NCBI GenBank assembly: GCA_947454695.1
Contig: CANGMW010000120.1
Coordinates: 1-7,750 of the forward strand
Reading direction: 5' to 3'
Source of the DNA: Comamonadaceae bacterium
GTDB taxonomy: Bacteria > Pseudomonadota > Gammaproteobacteria > Burkholderiales > Burkholderiaceae_C
Length of the DNA stretch: 7,750 bases
Below are positions 1 to 6,471 of this stretch, one piece after another. The position numbers were made by a program, and so were the translations under genes. Every line of letters begins with the position of its first letter. Position 1 is the stretch's first letter. The notes beneath the pieces were generated by a model that was given only the letters and a program-made list of their open reading frames with translations, had not been told where the DNA came from and made no database searches.

Positions 1-1879
1 ATGACTCATGCAAGGCCACGCCACGGGCGCGCCCTTTGGCTGGCGGCGTGTCCCAACCGGATTTCTCGACCGCCAGGTCCAAAACGGCCAAGTAGCGCGG
101 GGCGCTCTTGAGCAATTGACGCCGCAAAGCCACCGGGTCTTGCTGCAGGCTGCCCGCTATTTCATCCATAAAGCTTTCAGCGATGAACGCATTGTGCGAG
201 TGCCCCACCGAACGCCAAAATCCAATGGGAACCCCGGATTGCGTAGCGACATGCTTCATGCGTTGATTCGGCACGCCGTAAGGCAAGTCAAACAAGCCTT
301 CAGCGGCGGTTTTGTCCGGCATGTCGATCGGTCCGGCCAAAGCAGGCAAGGTTCGCGCCATCCACCTGGGGGTGATGGCGTCGCCTGCAGATTTAATGTG
401 CAAGCCTGTGAGTTCACCTGCCTTGCTCATGCTCGCCTGCAGCTGCGCCACCAACATGGGCCGATAAAAATCGTGCGTCATGTCCTCTTCCCGGGACCAC
501 ACCAGCTGCACGGGTAGACCATTACAGGCCATGGCGACTTTGACGGCCTGCGCCACAAAGTCTGTCTCAAGCCGGCGGCCAAAGCCGCCGCCCAAGAAGG
601 TCACATGTACCGTGACCTTGTCCGCGGCAACCCCCGCCACTTTGGCCGCCGCGGCCGCCGCGAGCCCTGGCACTTGGGTGGGCGCCCAAATCTCGACCTG
701 GCCGTCTTTGACTTGTGCCGTGCAATTCATGGGCTCCATGGTGGCGTGTGCCAAGTAGGGTGCGCTGTACCAAGCCTCGAGCGTCTTGTCGGCCCCTTTC
801 ATGGCATCGTCAACAGACCCTTTGGTGTAAAAACCAAAGCCGTCTTTTTCACGAACCGCAGTCTCCAAAGCGGCTTGGATTCGCTGGGTATCCAAAGCTC
901 CGTCCGCACGTTGCTGCCACTGAACCTCTACTTTGTTAATAGCTTGGAGCGCTTGCCAGGACGTCCGGCCCACGATCGCAAACCCCGCCGTCGAGCCTGC
1001 AAACGCTGGCAGGTCTACCAGTCGTTCGACGCCCGGCATGGCTAGAGCCGCATCCGCCTGCACCTGACTTGGGCTGCCCCCCAGCATCGGGCACTGACGT
1101 ACCGCAGCGAACAACATATTGGGCAGGCGCACATCCAAGCCAAAGACCGCAGAGCCATCGACTTTGCCGGCCAAGTCCAAGCGCGGCAGAGGTTGGCCTA
1201 TCACTTTCCAGTCTTTTCGTGCCTTGAGCTGGACATCGCCCGGCGGGGTCTGCACAGCCGCCAGCGCCATCTCGGCATAGGTCGCGCGGCGGCCGCTGCT
1301 GTGTTCAATGACGCCGGCCTTGACGGTCAAACTCTGCACCGGCACCTGCCAAGCCTGTGCAGCCGCGCCCAACAAGCTCCCGCGTGCGGTAGCCGCCGCG
1401 GTGCGCACCACGTCCCACGCATCGGCCACGCTAGAGGAGCCGCCGGTGGCATTGATGCCCAATTCGCGCGCCAGCTTACTCACCATCCATTCGCCCACAC
1501 GCACCATGGTGGGGGGCTGGTCAGCACCGGTGTCCAGGGGGTGGAAGGGCAAACTGGCCACAAACATGGCCACATTGCCGTAGATGCTGTCCGAGCCCGC
1601 CTGTTCGATGCGTACCCGCGACAGGGGCACGTCCAATTCTTCCGCCACCAGCATGGGCAAGGCGGTGTAAATCCCCTGACCCATTTCGCTGCGGGGCATG
1701 GCCAGCACCACAGCCCCGTCAGCGGCGATCTTGATCCAACCGTTGATAGCCACTTGTCCCGGCCCTTGGGCAAAAAGACGGGCTGCGCCCAGACGCGAAC
1801 GCGGCGGCATCACGCCCCAACCCACCACCAAAGCACCGGTCACGCCTGCGGCGCTCCACAACAGGGTGCGACGCTTCAT
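1..1879 (-). CDS. Molybdopterin-binding large subunit of an isoquinoline 1-oxidoreductase-type molybdenum hydroxylase (partial, 3' end missing)
   Basis: Catalytic subunit of a xanthine-oxidase-family aldehyde or N-heterocycle hydroxylase; substrate cannot be told. I translated the minus strand from the ATG at 1879 and it stays open to the window edge (626 codons; relatives are usually somewhat over 700). The N-terminus (KRRTLL at residues 2-7, then a hydrophobic stretch to about residue 24) resembles a twin-arginine signal, so periplasmic export of the folded complex is likely. Residues 64-83 (SEMGQG...AEELD) and the glycine-rich cofactor loop GGGFGRR at residues 430-436 are family hallmarks; a hammerhead-like segment (GKVDGSAVFG...) lies near residue 236. 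The usual catalytic Glu near the C-terminus would fall outside the window. The start is supported by AAGGAG at 1892-1887, 7 nt upstream, and by a 4-nt ATGA overlap with the Fe-S subunit gene, implying translational coupling. Family confident, substrate unknown. Confidence 0.93.
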   Translation of the reverse strand, partial: MKRRTLLWSAAGVTGALVVGWGVMPPRSRLGAARLFAQGPGQVAINGWIKIAADGAVVLAMPRSEMGQGIYTALPMLVAEELDVPLSRVRIEQAGSDSIYGNVAMFVASLPFHPLDTGADQPPTMVRVGEWMVSKLARELGINATGGSSSVADAWDVVRTAAATARGSLLGAAAQAWQVPVQSLTVKAGVIEHSSGRRATYAEMALAAVQTPPGDVQLKARKDWKVIGQPLPRLDLAGKVDGSAVFGLDVRLPNMLFAAVRQCPMLGGSPSQVQADAALAMPGVERLVDLPAFAGSTAGFAIVGRTSWQALQAINKVEVQWQQRADGALDTQRIQAALETAVREKDGFGFYTKGSVDDAMKGADKTLEAWYSAPYLAHATMEPMNCTAQVKDGQVEIWAPTQVPGLAAAAAAKVAGVAADKVTVHVTFLGGGFGRRLETDFVAQAVKVAMACNGLPVQLVWSREEDMTHDFYRPMLVAQLQASMSKAGELTGLHIKSAGDAITPRWMARTLPALAGPIDMPDKTAAEGLFDLPYGVPNQRMKHVATQSGVPIGFWRSVGHSHNAFIAESFMDEIAGSLQQDPVALRRQLLKSAPRYLAVLDLAVEKSGWDTPPAKGRARGVALHES

Positions 1880-2343
1880 GATTTAGCTCCTTGGCGCATT
1901 TGGTCGGCTGCGCGGTGAATGGCAGCGCGCACGCGCTGGTAAGTGCCGCATCGGCACAGGTTGGTGATGGCGGCATCGATGTCGGCATCGCTGGGCCTGG
2001 GGTTGTGTGCCAGCAAACTGGCGGCGGCCATGAGCATGCCGCTTTGGCAATACCCGCACTGCGGCACCTGCTCCTGCAACCAAGCCAGCTGCAAGGGGTG
2101 TGGCTTCTCAGGCGTGCCCAGCCCTTCGATCGTCTGTATCTGACGGCCCGCCATGGCTGACAGTGGCATCACGCAGGAGCGCACGGGCGCGCCGTCCACC
2201 CGCACCGTGCAGGCGCCGCAGGCGGCCACGCCGCAGCCAAATTTCGTACCGGTGAGATGGAGTTCGTCGCGCAGCACCCACAGCAAGGGCGTTGCGGGGT
2301 CGGCTGTCACCGTCACCGTTGTCTTGTTCACATTGAGTTCCAC
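1876..2343 (-). CDS. [2Fe-2S]-binding small subunit of an isoquinoline 1-oxidoreductase-type molybdenum hydroxylase
   Basis: Electron-transfer subunit that passes electrons from the molybdenum centre of the next gene's product through two [2Fe-2S] clusters. Counting from the GTG start (155 aa), the N-terminal plant-ferredoxin-like cluster is held by C37, C42, C45 and C57 (GCGVAACGACTV...SC), and the helical C-terminal domain carries C96-G-Y-C99 and C130-R-C132, the complete eight-Cys set. The length matches stand-alone small subunits, and there is no FAD domain. Start choice: an ATG at 2361 adds six residues (MTTGGH) but has no Shine-Dalgarno and sits against a hairpin, whereas GTG at 2343 has AGGAGG 4 nt upstream and gives the family-typical beginning (M)ELNVN. 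The stop overlaps the large-subunit start (ATGA). The protein has no signal of its own, so it probably travels to the periplasm with the Tat-bearing partner. Substrate not deducible; the electron acceptor is not in the window. Confidence 0.95.
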   Translation of the reverse strand: MELNVNKTTVTVTADPATPLLWVLRDELHLTGTKFGCGVAACGACTVRVDGAPVRSCVMPLSAMAGRQIQTIEGLGTPEKPHPLQLAWLQEQVPQCGYCQSGMLMAAASLLAHNPRPSDADIDAAITNLCRCGTYQRVRAAIHRAADQMRQGAKS

Positions 2344-2347
2344 ATGG

Positions 2348-2353
2348 CCTCCT
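2348..2353 (-). promoter_or_regulatory. Shine-Dalgarno AGGAGG that decides the GTG start of the Fe-S subunit
   Basis: A perfect AGGAGG lies 4 nt upstream of the in-frame GTG at 2343. It would be inside the coding region if the longer ATG start at 2361 were used. No comparable purine run precedes that ATG. This is seen directly; the start decision is an inference from it. Confidence 0.7.
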
Positions 2354-2361
2354 GTTGTCAT

Positions 2362-2389
2362 TGCCCCGGCGGGGCAGCTCTGAAATATA
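2362..2389 (-). promoter_or_regulatory. Candidate promoter -10 and 5'-leader hairpin of the molybdenum hydroxylase operon
   Basis: On the minus strand TATATT (2389-2384) resembles a sigma-70 -10 box, though no good -35 lies at the usual spacing. Just downstream is a perfect 6-bp hairpin with a 3-nt loop (TGCCCC-GCC-GGGGCA, 2376-2362). A transcript starting about 7 nt after the -10 would begin almost exactly with this hairpin, followed by the AGGAGG and GTG start. A 5'-terminal stem could stabilise the mRNA or modulate initiation. The hairpin is seen; promoter activity is inferred. Confidence 0.35.
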
Positions 2390-2420
2390 GGTTGTTCGTC
2401 ACCTCGGCATGGTAGCGCGC

Positions 2421-2437
2421 AAGCGCCGATCGCGCTT
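2421..2437. repeat. Inverted repeat AAGCGC-N5-GCGCTT in the divergent intergenic region
   Basis: Perfect 6-bp arms (2421-2426 and 2432-2437) separated by CGATC, lying between the divergently transcribed hydroxylase operon and uup. The dyad could be an operator for a dimeric regulator, but GC-rich 6-bp repeats arise easily by chance and no regulator gene is adjacent in the window. Confidence 0.25.
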
Positions 2438-2476
2438 CCAAAATAACCCGCAAAGCGCCTTGGCCGGACCGCACGG

Positions 2477-2482
2477 GATAAT
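2477..2482 (+). promoter_or_regulatory. Candidate -10 element (GATAAT) immediately upstream of uup
   Basis: GATAAT matches the sigma-70 -10 consensus at five of six positions and ends 9 nt before the uup ATG. Transcription from it would start about 2-3 nt before the start codon, giving an almost leaderless mRNA, which fits the absence of any Shine-Dalgarno (the bases before ATG are CCACCCCCT). No -35 is recognisable at 16-18 nt spacing, so this remains a candidate. Confidence 0.35.
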
Positions 2483-2491
2483 CCACCCCCT

Positions 2492-4381
2492 ATGGCTTTA
2501 ATTACTCTTTTGAATGCACAACTGGCTTTTGGCCATGTGCCCCTGTTGGATCACACCGACTTTTCCCTTGAAAGCAACGAGCGCGTGGGGCTGATTGGCC
2601 GCAACGGCGCTGGCAAATCCTCTTTGCTCAAAATTTTGGGCGGCATGGAAAAACCCGACGACGGCGCTTTGCAGTTTCAGTCGGGCCTGCGCATCGCCTT
2701 CGTGGCGCAGGAGCCGATCCTGGAGCCCGAAGCCACGATTTTTTCTGCGGCCAGCAGCGGCTTGTCTCGCATCATTGCGTTGATCGACCAGTATTCGGAA
2801 GGCCAGGGCGATTTGGATGCCCTGCAAAGCGAGATCGAAGCCCAGGACGGCTGGAACTGGTCGCAGCGCGTGGAAGAAACCCTGCACCGATTGCATCTGG
2901 ACCCCGACGCCGTGATCGGCACGCTCTCGGGCGGGACCAAAAAACGCGTGGCCCTGGCCCAGGCTCTGGTGGCCCGGCCCGATGTGCTGCTGCTCGATGA
3001 GCCCACCAACCACCTGGACCTGGATTCCATCGAGTGGCTCGAAGGTCTGCTGGTGGAATTCAAAGGCAGCGTGGTCACCATCACCCATGACCGCAGCTTT
3101 TTAGACCAGGTCGCCACCCGAATTGTTGAACTCGATCGCGGTCACCTTAACTCTTACCCGGGCAACTTCGCACAGTACGTTGTGCAAAAAGAAGAGCAAC
3201 TGGCGCAAGAGGCCGTCATCAATGCCAAGTCGGACAAATTGCTGGCGCAAGAAGAGGTCTGGGTTCGCAAAGGCGTGGAGGCGCGTCGCACGCGCAGCCA
3301 AAGCCGCATTGTGCGGCTCGAACAACTGCGCGCCAACCGGACCGCGCGGCGTGATGCGGTGGGCAGCGTGCGCATGGATGTGGCCGCAGGCGCGACCAGC
3401 GGCAAGCTGGTGGCTGAGCTCACTGATGTGTGCAAATCCTTTGGCGACAAATTGATCGTCAAAGACTTCACTGCCACCATCCTGCGTGGCGACAAGGTCG
3501 GGCTGCTGGGCCCCAACGGCGCGGGCAAAACCACCTTGCTCAAATTGATTTTGGGTGAGTTGCAGGCCGACGCCGGCAAAGTGCGCCAAGGCGCCAACTT
3601 GCAAGTCGCGTATTTCGACCAGATGCGCAACGCGCTGGACCTGGACGCCTCGCTGGAAGACTTCATCAGCCCCGGCAGCGAGTGGATTGAGATCGGCAAC
3701 CAGCGCAAGCATGTCAAAAGCTATTTGACCGACTTCCTGTTCTCGCCCGCACGGGCCAACTCACCGGTGCGTTCACTCTCCGGTGGCGAGCGCAACCGTT
3801 TACTGCTGGCGCGCCTGTTCGCGCGCCCGGCCAATGTGTTGGTGCTGGACGAGCCCACCAACGATCTGGACATCGACACCTTGGAGCTGCTGGAAGACTT
3901 GCTGCAAAACTATGACGGCACGGTATTTTTGGTCAGCCATGACCGCACATTCCTGGACAACGTCGTGACCAGCACCATCGCCTATGAGGGCCCGGGCCTG
4001 TGGCGCGAGTACGAAGGCGGCGTGCAGGACTGGCTGATCCAATCCAAACGAAGCCAAGCCATTCTGAATGCCGCGCAGCAAAACAATCCCGGGCCTAAGA
4101 CCAACGCCAGCAAATCTCCTGCCGCGACACCAGCCCCTGCCAAAACCAAAGACAGCGCGCCCAAACTGAGCAACAAAGAACAGCGTGAACTCGAGGCCTT
4201 GCCCGCCAGCATGGAAGCCCTGGAAAAAGAGCAAGCCGCCCTGCGCGCCGAGTTGGCCGATGGGAGTCTCTACACCCGTGACCCTTTGCGGGCAACCCAG
4301 TTGCATGCACGCGATGGCGAGATCGAAGACGCGTTGATGGACTGCCTGACCCGATGGGAAGCCTTGTCGGCGCGGGCCTGA
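2492..4381 (+). CDS. uup: ABC-F family ATP-binding protein Uup
   Basis: Cytosolic soluble tandem ABC ATPase of the ABC-F class, with no membrane segments. Family members act at the ribosomal E site; E. coli Uup has also been linked to precise transposon excision and branched-DNA metabolism. First nucleotide-binding domain: Walker A GRNGAGKS (residues 36-43), signature LSGGT (145-149), Walker B/catalytic Glu D169-E170, H-loop His199. Second domain: Walker A GPNGAGKT (340-347), signature LSGGE (429-433), D453-E454, His483. The charged interdomain linker contains ARRTRSQSR from residue 264, as in Uup. An Ala/Pro-rich spacer (about 527-558) leads to a coiled-coil C-terminal domain from residue 559 (LSNKEQRELEALP...), the Uup hallmark that separates it from EttA or YheS. 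Length of 629 aa is close to E. coli Uup (about 635). Start: first ATG, directly beginning domain 1; no Shine-Dalgarno. All ATPase motifs are intact. Divergent from the hydroxylase operon; 69 bp precede the next gene. Confidence 0.96.
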   Translation: MALITLLNAQLAFGHVPLLDHTDFSLESNERVGLIGRNGAGKSSLLKILGGMEKPDDGALQFQSGLRIAFVAQEPILEPEATIFSAASSGLSRIIALIDQYSEGQGDLDALQSEIEAQDGWNWSQRVEETLHRLHLDPDAVIGTLSGGTKKRVALAQALVARPDVLLLDEPTNHLDLDSIEWLEGLLVEFKGSVVTITHDRSFLDQVATRIVELDRGHLNSYPGNFAQYVVQKEEQLAQEAVINAKSDKLLAQEEVWVRKGVEARRTRSQSRIVRLEQLRANRTARRDAVGSVRMDVAAGATSGKLVAELTDVCKSFGDKLIVKDFTATILRGDKVGLLGPNGAGKTTLLKLILGELQADAGKVRQGANLQVAYFDQMRNALDLDASLEDFISPGSEWIEIGNQRKHVKSYLTDFLFSPARANSPVRSLSGGERNRLLLARLFARPANVLVLDEPTNDLDIDTLELLEDLLQNYDGTVFLVSHDRTFLDNVVTSTIAYEGPGLWREYEGGVQDWLIQSKRSQAILNAAQQNNPGPKTNASKSPAATPAPAKTKDSAPKLSNKEQRELEALPASMEALEKEQAALRAELADGSLYTRDPLRATQLHARDGEIEDALMDCLTRWEALSARA

Positions 4382-4450
4382 GGCGGCGTCATTTCCCCCT
4401 AGGCTGAGCTGCCTGCGCTGAATCGACCGCATCCACACCACCAACCCGTT

Positions 4451-5404
4451 ATGACGCTCCGAACCCGCCGCTTTCAGCAAGTTGACGTGTTCACGGCCAC
4501 CCCCTATTGGGGTAACGCGCTGGCCGTGGTGCTCGACGGTACGGACTTGAGCGACGCGGCCATGCAGCGCTTTGCCCGCTGGACCCACCTGTCGGAAACC
4601 ACCTTTGTGTTGCCGCCGACCCAACCCGAAGCCGATTACCGGGTGCGTATCTTCACGCCCGGCGGCGAGCTGCCCTTTGCTGGACACCCCACCCTGGGGA
4701 CCTGCCACGCTTGGCTTGCTGCGGGGGGTAAGCCGCGACACATCCGCCAAAGCGGCGAAGGCGCCGTCGTGGTTCAGGAGTGCAAAGTGGGGCTGGTGAC
4801 GATTCGCGCTTCGGGCGATCAACTGGCCTTTCAAGCGCCGGCCCTCACGCGCAGCGCGCCAACGGCAGAGGTGCTGGACCCGGTCGTCCAAGCGCTCGGG
4901 CTGAGCTCGGAACAAATACTGTCAGTCCAGCTGCTCAACAACGGGCCGCAATTTTTGGGACTGTTGCTGGATGATCCGCAAACCGTACTCGCGGTGAACC
5001 CCCGGCATGATGTGTTGCGGGCCCTTAACCTCAAGGTGGGCATCGCCGCACGCTACCCGATTGACGAGCCACCCGAACACCCGGTGCTGATCAGCCGCTC
5101 CAACCGCGAGGCCCGGGCTTTTTCAAACACGGCGGCGGCGACCACCACCGGTCCCACACCCGATTTGGAGGTGCGTGTGTTTGTTGCGCCCTCTGGTGTG
5201 CCTGAAGACCCGGTCACGGGCTCCTTCAATGCCAGTCTGGCGCAGTGGCTGATGGCAGATGGTCTGATGCCAACGCGCTACATCGCTGCCCAAGGCAGGG
5301 TGCTGGGTCGCGCCGGTCGCGTGTACCTCTCGCAAGACGCCCAGGGCCAGGTGTGGGTCGGCGGGCAGGTGGTGACCTGCGTGGACGGCACAGTCCGCCT
5401 GTAA
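4451..5404 (+). CDS. PhzF-family protein (phenazine biosynthesis-like isomerase/epimerase fold)
   Basis: Member of the PhzF/YddE superfamily, cytosolic enzymes with a two-lobed diaminopimelate-epimerase-like fold. The true phenazine enzyme isomerises trans-2,3-dihydro-3-hydroxyanthranilate; most members have unknown substrates. Visible motifs: QVDVFT at residues 10-15; LSETTF with the probable catalytic Glu49; PGGELPFAGHPTLGT (70-84) with His79; and the C-terminal-lobe motif EDPVTGS (252-258) with Asp253 and Ser258. The residues needed in characterised PhzF are therefore all present, so the enzyme is probably active. At 317 aa it is slightly longer than YddE (about 297); an Ala/Thr-rich stretch (about residues 219-236) precedes the second-lobe motif. 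Start: ATG shortly before the conserved N-terminal strand; no Shine-Dalgarno is evident. No other phenazine genes are nearby, so a phenazine role is unlikely. It lies 69 bp after uup; I see no clear promoter or terminator between them. Confidence 0.92.
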   Translation: MTLRTRRFQQVDVFTATPYWGNALAVVLDGTDLSDAAMQRFARWTHLSETTFVLPPTQPEADYRVRIFTPGGELPFAGHPTLGTCHAWLAAGGKPRHIRQSGEGAVVVQECKVGLVTIRASGDQLAFQAPALTRSAPTAEVLDPVVQALGLSSEQILSVQLLNNGPQFLGLLLDDPQTVLAVNPRHDVLRALNLKVGIAARYPIDEPPEHPVLISRSNREARAFSNTAAATTTGPTPDLEVRVFVAPSGVPEDPVTGSFNASLAQWLMADGLMPTRYIAAQGRVLGRAGRVYLSQDAQGQVWVGGQVVTCVDGTVRL

Positions 5405-5416
5405 ATTCACAAGACG

Positions 5417-5459
5417 GTCAGTGTCCTGACTCGCAGAGCCGCGCGGCTCCTAACGTCAG
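5417..5459. repeat. Overlapping, mutually exclusive small hairpins between the PhzF-family and phosphatase genes
   Basis: GTCAG-TGTC-CTGAC (5417-5430) forms a perfect 5-bp stem with a 4-nt loop. GAGCCGCGCGGCTC (5436-5449) is a perfect 14-nt palindrome. A second GTCAG at 5455-5459 can also pair with CTGAC at 5426-5430, enclosing the palindrome with a symmetric 5x5 internal loop; this competes with the first hairpin. No U-tract follows, so it is not a canonical intrinsic terminator. It could be a weak or factor-dependent 3' end for the PhzF-family transcript, or an mRNA-stability element. The pairings are seen; function is unknown. Confidence 0.35.
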
Positions 5460-5519
5460 CCTTGGCTTGCCCGGCAAACCTTTGTCGCTCCGGTGACCCG
5501 CACCAGCGCTGGCTTTGGC

Positions 5520-5525
5520 CACAAT
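5520..5525 (+). promoter_or_regulatory. Candidate -10 element (CACAAT) just upstream of the phosphatase-family gene
   Basis: CACAAT ends 6 nt before the ATG at 5532, where a -10 box would lead to a leaderless or near-leaderless transcript. The resemblance to the consensus is moderate (four of six), no -35 is evident, and no Shine-Dalgarno is present before the ATG. The same arrangement is seen at uup. Confidence 0.25.
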
Positions 5526-5531
5526 GACCGC

Positions 5532-6200
5532 ATGGGACAACTCTATCTGGTTCGCCACGGCCAGGCCTCGTTTGGTGAGGCCGATTACGACAAGCTCAGC
5601 CCCTTGGGCCATCAGCAGGGACGGCGCTTGGGCGAGTATTGGCGCGACAAGGGCCTGCAATTCGATGCGGTGCTGACCGGCACCTTGCGCCGCCACGCCG
5701 AAACCTGGGCCGCGATTGCTGCGGGTGCCAAGCTCTCGCAGGAAGTCACCCTTTGGCCCGGCTTGAATGAATACGACAGCGAGGCGGTGATTGGCGCCAT
5801 TCACCCGCATCCTCTGGAAAAACCGGACACCCCCGAGCTCTACCGTCACCACTTCCGTCTCCTGCGGGATGGTCTGACCCAGTGGATGAACGGCGTGGTC
5901 AGCCCCAAAGGCATGCCCAGCTACCCGGAATTTTTAGCGGGTGTGACCAGTGCACTGGACCATGTGCGCAAAAATTTTGAAGGCAATGTGCTGATCGTCT
6001 CCAGCGGCGGGCCGATCTCCACTGCGGTCGGTCATGTGCTGGGCACCACGCCGGAGACCACGATTGATCTGAATATGCGCATTCGCAACAGCGCAGTCAC
6101 CGAGTTTGTGTTCACGCCCAAGCGCCACATGCTGCTGAGCTACAACCATTTGCCGCACCTGGACCAAGCCGAATACGCCAAATGGATCACGTTCGCCTAA
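5532..6200 (+). CDS. Histidine phosphatase (phosphoglycerate mutase-like) family protein with second catalytic His replaced
   Basis: 222-aa cytosolic protein of the histidine phosphatase superfamily (COG0406-like), which normally hydrolyses or transfers phosphate via a phospho-His. The N-terminus LVRHGQASF (residues 6-14) contains the RHG motif with nucleophile His9 and Arg8. Leu78-Asn-Glu80 (GLNEYD) probably supplies the acid residue. The C-terminal strand that usually reads V-[ST]-H-G-G here reads V156-S-S158-G-G, so the second active-site His is Ser. That suggests a divergent subfamily with altered or reduced activity rather than a glycolytic mutase; substrate unknown. Start: ATG at 5532 places the first beta-strand right at the N-terminus as in relatives; the upstream in-frame GTG at 5493 would add 13 unlike residues. 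The gene is 13 bp upstream of slyX and probably co-transcribed with it. Confidence 0.9.
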   Translation: MGQLYLVRHGQASFGEADYDKLSPLGHQQGRRLGEYWRDKGLQFDAVLTGTLRRHAETWAAIAAGAKLSQEVTLWPGLNEYDSEAVIGAIHPHPLEKPDTPELYRHHFRLLRDGLTQWMNGVVSPKGMPSYPEFLAGVTSALDHVRKNFEGNVLIVSSGGPISTAVGHVLGTTPETTIDLNMRIRNSAVTEFVFTPKRHMLLSYNHLPHLDQAEYAKWITFA

Positions 6201-6213
6201 AGCCCGCTATTTG

Positions 6214-6453
6214 ATGTCCAATCAGGGCATGGACAACACCGCACGCACCGAAGCCCGTCTCACCGAGTTGGAAATCAAGGCCAGCTTTGCCGAAGATTTG
6301 CTGGAACAGCTCAACCAGACCATTTACCGCCAGCAGCAGCACATTGATCAGCTCACCCAAGCGGTGCAGCAGTTGCGCCAACAACTCCCGCGCCCCGGTG
6401 ATGGTGAGGGCGCCGCGCGCAACCTGCGCGATGAACTGCCCCCGCATTACTGA
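6214..6453 (+). CDS. slyX: SlyX family protein
   Basis: Short (79 aa), soluble, charged protein of the SlyX family, whose biochemical role is unknown. Almost the whole first two thirds is a predicted coiled coil with Glu/Leu/Gln heptads (RLTELEIKASFAEDLLEQLN..., then QQQHIDQLTQAVQQLRQQL), followed by a flexible Pro/Gly segment and the family-typical end RDELPPHY. The ELEIKxSFxExLLExLN pattern is the recognisable SlyX signature. Start: ATG at 6214 is chosen; a TTG immediately before (6211) and an in-frame ATG at 6229 are alternatives, and none has a good Shine-Dalgarno. The 13-bp gap after the phosphatase-family gene suggests one transcript. It ends 18 bp from the stop of the convergent creatininase-family gene, with no obvious terminator between them. 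Confidence 0.9.
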   Translation: MSNQGMDNTARTEARLTELEIKASFAEDLLEQLNQTIYRQQQHIDQLTQAVQQLRQQLPRPGDGEGAARNLRDELPPHY

Positions 6454-6471
6454 CGCTGGTGGGCGCGCCGC

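Noticed and set aside
1193..1918. Open frame of 241 codons on the plus strand opposite the hydroxylase genes
   Set aside because: Its His/Gly/Ala-rich low-complexity translation is typical of the antisense of a GC-rich gene, and it spans the junction of two convincing minus-strand genes.
3800..4915. Long open frame (371 codons) on the minus strand across the ends of uup and the PhzF-family gene
   Set aside because: It runs antisense to two well-supported genes with intact catalytic motifs, its translation matches no family I know, and long antisense frames are common in GC-rich DNA.
5436..5449. GC-rich palindrome as an intrinsic terminator of the PhzF-family gene
   Set aside because: No run of T follows; the next bases are CTAACG. 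Kept only as a structural element.
5493..5531. Upstream GTG start for the phosphatase-family gene
   Set aside because: It would add 13 residues before the conserved first strand, and the ATG at 5532 gives the normal family N-terminus.
6454..6471. Bidirectional terminator between convergent slyX and creatininase-family genes
   Set aside because: Only 18 bp with a GGCGCGCC palindrome (6462-6469) and no flanking A/T tracts; the same octamer-like motif occurs elsewhere in coding sequence, so it is probably composition.
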